Origin: Imbricaverruca yamaguchii
Lineage: Eukaryota; Arthropoda; Thecostraca; Neoverrucidae
DNA: 64,000 nucleotides
NCBI GenBank assembly: GCA_034440575.1
Contig: JAOTOL010001660.1
Location: forward strand, 62,001-126,000
Reading direction: 5' to 3'
Both the position numbers and the translations under genes were made by a program. Under the pieces are notes generated by a model. The model was not told where the DNA came from. It was given only the letters and a program-made list of their open reading frames with translations, and made no database searches. This document shows, piece after piece, positions 58,380 through 64,000 of this stretch (positions within the stretch are counted from its first letter, which is position 1; each line of letters opens with the position of its first letter).

Positions 58380-58980
58380 TGTTGTTCGTGTCTGTTGTGC
58401 AATTCTGCTGGATTCCAAGCCACATAGGTATCGCAGGAAATGAGCAAGCGGACAGCGCTGCCAGGCAAGCAGCACAGGCTCCCTTGTGCAGATCATTTCC
58501 AATCCCTGCCAGAGATTACTACTCAGGGATCTCTGCTTTTCTGGCAAGCAAGTGGCAGACAAGTTGGGACGAGCTTGGTTCCAACAAGTTAAGACTAATA
58601 AAGCCGTCCCTGTGCCAGTGGCTCTCGTGCTCGCGCAGATCAAGGCGAGTCGAGTTGACGCTTTGTCGTTTACGTAAAGGGCATACGTACGCCACCCATG
58701 TTCACTTACTCAATGGGGAGAATGAACCATTGTGCCCGAGAGGTGGAGCAGTAATGACAGTTAGCCACGTTCTGATTTCCTGCCCGATGCTTGGGCTGGA
58801 GCGTCGACGTCATTTTGGGAGTGATCAGGCCCACTCCCTCCTAGTAGTTTTAGGTGACAAGTCACCGGTCGTGCAATCTGGAAGGCTCTTCAACTTCTTA
58901 TCCGATGTAAAGTTTTGTGATATTTACTCGGGTCGTTAAAATAAAAATGCACCAGGAAAGATAATACTTGTAGTACAGGG
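58380..58980 (+). pseudogene. 3' end of a Jockey/CR1/I-like LINE ORF2: RNase H and C-terminal region
   Basis: Reads FCWIPSHIGIAGNEQADSAA, the RNase H motif of LINE pol. The usual C-terminal block follows: LCRLRKGHTYATH, PLCPRGG, TVSHVLISCP, where the second Cys of the expected C-X2-C is missing. Stop at 58937-58939. It is 5'-truncated, with a hairpin retroposon immediately upstream, and is followed by about 80 nt of 3' UTR and a hairpin sequence at 59019. Confidence 0.8.
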
Positions 58981-59018
58981 GGCATCCTATAGCGACGGCT
59001 GGAACAACTAATTGTTAT

Positions 59019-59074
59019 GGGCGCTAAATAACCTCGTAGTCGGCGCGCCCTTAAGCCCAAATAATCACTCAATC
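59019..59074 (+). mobile_element. hairpin sequence at the 3' side of the LINE fragment
   Basis: GGGCGCTAAATAACCTCGTA then GTCGGCGCGCCC, tail AAATAATCACTCAATC. No target duplication around it. It follows the LINE stop codon by about 80 nt and may be the LINE's own 3' end. Confidence 0.75.
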
Positions 59075-59164
59075 GGATATTGAAAATATAAATCGGCGGT
59101 GTTCCACGCGACACAGACCACATCGTGGTTGCCTTTAACTCCCAAACATAGCCTAGCCACGTGA

Positions 59165-60170
59165 GCATCGTGTATGCTTATTCAGGATCCACGTTTCTCG
59201 ACCAATCCCGATGGGATGCTTCGCCTAGCACTGGCACGGACGCACCAGCCGCCACTGTCTATCCAGGCCGAGATGAATGTGATGTGCCTCCTCGGAGCAT
59301 TCTGTGGACACTTGCACATCGGAAACCTTGTTCTGTCATAACTGTAAGAGTTGCCATTATGTCCGTGACCGAGTATGCTCAGTTTTAAACGTGAGCAGAG
59401 AATCATACAATTGAAGTGTGGCAGGTGCGAGCCATTCCGAGATGCTCTGGAAATGACAAAGACGGCCCCTGCATCTCGCTCCTACGCAACCGCGGTAGTT
59501 GCGCAGGAGCACTGAGTCATCTCCAACCCCAACCATCCCAGGAACAAACACACATGTCATCTACTGCGCCAGCACCACCAAGCTGTGATCCTCCTGGCAG
59601 CAATTCTTCGGACAATATGACAGCCCGCCACTTGATTGACTTCCGAAAGGAAGGTGGCTTGGCTATCATCCAGATAAGTCCAGGGGAGGAAATCCCGGCG
59701 ACAATAGCTAAAGTTGCAGGCGATTGCATCTTACCGTATCGCTCTGCTCCCGTGCAGACGCAAGCTTCGTGCAGTTCCCCAAGACAGCGCCGTCCTGAGC
59801 AGCACACAGTCGCCTGCCAGACCGCTACCTCGTAACTCAGGTGAAAGAACCGACGATGGTGGGATCCACGCAAAACAACTGCTGCAGAAGTCTCTAAGGT
59901 ACCACCCCCATCGACCATGTCGTCTCCCAGATCTGCCAGCTCACTGCAGTCATTGAGAATCGCGGTGCGAAGTGGAGCTCCCGACTTGACCGCGCGATGT
60001 CGAGCGGAACGATGCACGAGTGAGGCACCAAACATCGGTGGGAAAGACGCAGTGGGAAAATCTGCAATGGCTGCGAGGCTCGGTACGCCAGAACGCTCAC
60101 CGCTGGTGCCGCGCGCAACACCTGGCCACTCTGAAAAGGGGACCAGGTGTTAGCCGAGACGTGCGAGATG
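59165..60170 (+). pseudogene. degenerate LINE ORF1-like region
   Basis: Across frame shifts the plus strand shows a Cys/His segment (LFCHNCKSCHYVRDRVC), then IIQLKCGRCEPFRDALEM and RSYATAV, which resemble the zinc-knuckle and downstream region of Jockey-type ORF1. Stops interrupt every frame. Whether it belongs to the LINE at 58380 is unclear. Confidence 0.45.
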
Positions 60171-61019
60171 GACGATCATCCTGACCGGAACACCTGTCAG
60201 TCGCACCACGTCATATATCCAGACAGTTGACTGGCAAAGCATGTTTTAGCTGAGATAGTATGCGTGAAAGTATACCTCAGCATGCCACTGTTTTACCACG
60301 ATTTTACTACTTAGTTTTCATTGTTGTGGGCGCTATAGGAATATTGCATTCTGTGCGTTATTTAAAACGAAATATATAAGCTAACAAGTGTAGGTTGTAT
60401 ACCTTCAAAAATATTTTGGTTTAGGTTACTTTATTGCATATTCCCATAGGTATTGTGGCATTCAATATCATAGCTTTATACCACGCAATATCCATAAGTG
60501 TTGATTTGGTGCTATCAAACATGGCATATAAATGGAATTAGGTTAGGCTGGTTTATGGTAGATTACAATAGGTTTTGGATCATCCAACATCTGGAAAAGC
60601 ACCCCCGAATACACACATTTCGTGATATTGCGTTTGCAAAGCTGCGAATCCTGTAAACCTTCCCACTGTCATGTTATCATGGATGGATGTTAACATGTAC
60701 AGGTAGCTGTCTATATACCTACATAATTCCTATCTTGCTTATGTATATACATGGGTGGTGCCATATGGCAGATGTGGCCTATGCCACGCAGCTAATGCTG
60801 CCGATATTTAGATGGGTCCTGTGAGTATTGACTAGAAATAATGACGTGAAGCACAGTTTTCTCCACCAATACTGACTGTGATCCACTCGAGGGCATATAT
60901 CCCAGGTATGTACAGTCGGTCCCCGGAGTATGTTCCAGCGTGCCTTTACTATTGCTGGCCACGAGGCACTTATTGGCAGGGACCATTGCTCCGCTTCACA
61001 GCTGGGTGTCGCGCGACAG
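60171..61019. other. AT-rich spacer before the 75-bp satellite
   Basis: No motif recognised. The last ~100 bp lead directly into the first partial satellite unit. Confidence 0.4.
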
Positions 61020-64000
61020 CCTACCAACAGCCGCGATACCCGACACAACAGTCAGCCGCGTCTGACGTCATTACGGCTTGAGACAGGGCAGAGACAGCTG
61101 GACAGCCGCGATACCCGACACGACAGTCAGCCGCGTCTGACGTCAGTACGGCTTGAGAGAGGGAAGAGACAGCTGGACAGCCGCGATACCCGACACAACA
61201 GTCAACTGCGTATGACGTCAGTACGGCTTGAGAGGGGACAGACACAGCTGGACAGCCGCGGTACCCGACACGACAGTCAGCTGCGTCTGACGTCAGTACG
61301 GCTTGAGACAGGGCAGAGACAGCTGGACAGCCGCGATACCCGACACGACAGTCAGCCGCGTCTGACGTCAGTACGGCTTGAGATGGGACAGAGACAGCTG
61401 GACAGCCGCGGTACCCGACACAACAGTCAGCTGCGTATGACGTCAGTACGGCTTGAGACAGGGCAGAGACAGCTGGACAGCCGCGATACCCGACACAACA
61501 GTCAGCTGCGTCTGACGTCATTACGGCTTGAGATGGGACAGAGACAGCTGGACAGCCGCGATACCCGACACACCGGTCAACTGCGTATGACGTCAGTACA
61601 GCTTGAGACAGGGCAGAGACAGCTGGACAGCCGCGATACCCGACACAACAGTCAACTGCGTATGACGTCAGTACGGCTTGAGACAGGGCAGACAGCTGGA
61701 CAGCCGCGATACCCGACACAACAGTCAGCTGCGTCTGACGTCAGTACGGCTTGAGACAGGGCAGAGACAGCTGGACAGCTGCGATACCCGACACGACAGT
61801 CAGCCGCGTCTGACGTCAGTACGGCTTGAGAGAGGGCAGAGACAGCTGGACAGCCGCGATACCCGACACGACAGTCAGCCGCGTCTGACGTCAGTACGGC
61901 TTGAGACAGGGCAGAGACAGCTGGACAGCTGCGGTACCCGACACAACAGTCAGCTGCGTCTGACGTCATTACGGCTTGAGACAGGGCAGAGACAGCTGGA
62001 CAGCCGCGGTACCCGACACGACAGTCAGTCGCGTCTGACGTCAGTACGGCTTGAGACAGGGCAGAGACAGCTGGACAGCCGCGATACCCGACACAACAGT
62101 CAGCCGCGTCTGACGTCAGTACGGCTTGAGAGAGGGCAGAGACAGCTGGACAGCTGCGATACCCGACACAACAGTCAGCCGCGTCTGACGTCAGTACGGC
62201 TTGAGACAGGGCAGAGACAGCTGGACAGCTGCGATACCCGACACAACAGTCAGCCGCGTATGACGTCAGTACGGCTTGAGAGGGGACAGAGACAGCTGGA
62301 CAGCTGCGGTACCCGACACGACAGTCAGCCGCGTCTGACGTCTGTACGGCTTGAGAGGGGACAGAGACAGCTGGACAGCTGCGGTACCCGACACAACAGT
62401 CAGCCGCGTCTGACGTCAGTACGGCTTGAGACAGGGCAGAGACAGCTGGACAGCTGCGATACCCGACACAACAGTCAGCCGCGTCTGACGTCAGTACGGC
62501 TTGAGACAGGGCAGAGACAGCTGGACAGCTGCGATACCCGACACAACAGTCAGCCGCGTATGACGTCAGTACGGCTTGAGAGGGGACAGAGACAGCTGGA
62601 CAGCTGCGGTACCCGACACGACAGTCAGCCGCGTCTGACGTCTGTACGGCTTGAGAGGGGACAGAGACAGCTGGACAGCTGCGGTACCCGACACAACAGT
62701 CAGCCGCGTCTGACGTCAGTACGGCTTGAGACAGGGCAGAGACAGCTGGACAGCTCCGATACCCGACACGACAGTCAGCTGCGTCTGACGTCATTACGGC
62801 TTGAGACAGGGCAGAGACAGCTGGACAGCCGCGGTACCCGACACAACAGTCAGCCGCGTCTGACGTCAGTACGGCTTGAGACAGGGCAGAGACAGCTGGA
62901 CAGCTGCGGTACCCGACACGACAGTCAGCCGCGTCTGACGTCAGTACGGCTTGAGACGGGGCAGAGACAGCTGGACAGCCGCGATACCCGACACAACAGT
63001 CAGCTGCGTCTGACGTCAGTACGGCTTGAGAGAGGGCAGAGACAGCTGGACAGCCGCGATACCCGACACAACAGTCAGCCGCGTCTGACGTCAGTACGGC
63101 TTGAGAGGGGACAGACACAGCTGGACAGCTGCGATACCCGACACGAGTCAGCCGCGTCTGACGTCAGTACGGCTTGAGACAGGGCAGAGACAGCTGGACA
63201 GCTGCGATACCCGACACGACAGTCAGCCGCGTCTGACGTCAGTACGGCTTGAGACAGGGAGAGACAGCTGGACAGCCGCGATACCCGACACAACAGTCAG
63301 CTGCGTCTGACGTCATTACGGCTTGAGAGGGGACAGACACAGCTGGACAGCCGCGGTACCCGACACGACAGTCAGCCGCGTCTGACGTCAGTACGGCTTG
63401 AGACAGGGCAGAGACAGCTGGACAGCCGCGATACCCGACACGACAGTCAACTGCGTATGACGTCAGTACGGCTTGAGACAGGGCAGAGACAGCTGGACAG
63501 CCGCGATACCCGACACAACAGTCAGCCGCGTCTGACGTCAGTACGGCTTGAGACAGGGCAGAGACAGCTGGACAGCCGCGATACCCGACACGACAGTCAA
63601 CTGCGTATGACGTCAGTACGGCTTGAGACAGGGCAGAGACAGCTGGACAGCCGCGGTACCCGACACAACAGTCAGCCGCGTCTGACGTCAGTACGGCTTG
63701 AGAGAGGGCAGAGACAGCTGGACAACTGTGATACCCGACACGACAGTCAGCCGCGTCTGACGTCAGTACGGCTTGAGAGAGGGCAGAGACAGCTGGACAG
63801 CTGCTATACCTGACACAACAGTCAGCCGCGTCTGACGTCAGTACGGCTTGAGACAGGGCAGAGACAGCTGGACAGCCGCGATACCCGACACGACAGTCAG
63901 CCGCGTCTGACGTCAGTACGGCTTGAGACAGGGCAGAGACAGCTGGACAGCCGCGATACCCGACACAACAGTCAACTGCGTCTGACGTCAGTACGGCTTG
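61020..64000 (+). repeat. 75-bp satellite, about 40 units, continues past the window end
   Basis: Unit: TTGAGACAGGGCAGAGACAG + CTGGACAGCCGCGATACCCG + ACACAACAGTCAGCCGCGTC + TGACGTCAGTACGGC. Units differ at a few fixed positions (ACAG/AGAG/GGGG; CCGC/CTGC; ACAA/ACGA). Nearly every unit holds TGACGTCA and CAGCTGG. Long frames on both strands exist only because 75 is divisible by 3. Confidence 0.97.

Noticed and set aside
59517..60035. 172-residue minus-strand frame
   Set aside because: No domain found. The plus strand carries better LINE ORF1-like motifs over the same region.
61678..63177. Long open frames of about 490-500 codons on both strands with a 25-residue repeat
   Set aside because: They arise because the satellite unit is 75 bp and lacks stops in several frames. 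Frames are open on both strands at once, with no start context, domain or splice signals.

Overview
The window is eukaryotic nuclear DNA, almost certainly from an arthropod and perhaps a crustacean. Genes are split by GT-AG introns. Both recognisable genes are of arthropod/metazoan type. The rest is a dense mixture of DNA transposons, SINEs, LINE relics and minisatellites. There is no bacterial operon, CRISPR array or phage. The arthropod call rests mainly on the Broad/Lola-type BTB domain; the exact group is inference.

Two host genes could be assembled exon by exon with consistent reading phase. (1) A complete-looking d4/DPF (Requiem family) chromatin reader runs on the minus strand from the ATG at 28489 to a stop at 12759: ten coding exons, 453 residues, with a Requiem N-terminal domain, one C2H2 finger and a tandem PHD pair. 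Intron 2 has a GC donor. (2) A BTB-C2H2 transcription factor of the Broad/Lola type lies on the plus strand (40335 to 52344): five coding exons including a 48-nt microexon, 392 residues, ending in two C2H2 fingers.

Layout. 1-5.4 kb: AT-rich, with two tRNA-derived SINEs. 5.4-11.1 kb: a hAT-like non-autonomous element stuffed with a minisatellite, a SINE, two GC-rich degenerate arrays and a TTAA-flanked element. 12.2-28.5 kb: the d4 gene, whose introns and 3' flank hold four minisatellite or simple-sequence blocks, a SINE and short hairpin repeats. 29.6-34.6 kb: a transposon graveyard with a hAT transposase C-terminus, a fragment of an unusual transposase-like family, a Ty3/Gypsy RT relic and a hAT element inserted into an inverted copy of itself. 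38.6-40.1 kb: SINE, hAT end and LINE RT relic. 40.3-52.3 kb: the BTB-C2H2 gene, with a transposase-like relic in its large last intron. 53.9-57.5 kb: a 51-bp minisatellite followed by a 2.87-kb DNA transposon with about 640-bp terminal inverted repeats. 57.5-60.2 kb: LINE relics and hairpin repeats. 61.0-64.0 kb: a 75-bp satellite that runs off the window end and carries a TGACGTCA palindrome in nearly every unit.

The two observations I consider most novel are these. First, the 54589-57456 transposon, with very long TIRs, a palindromic target site and an unusual acidic-motif transposase-like protein that also has two decayed relatives in this window. Second, a family of roughly 55-bp stem-loop retroposons with 11-14-bp target duplications and a fixed 5' boundary. 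Their hairpin recurs, with compensating base changes, at the 3' end of the local tRNA-SINEs and after a LINE 3' region. No RNA gene, origin or riboswitch could be supported.
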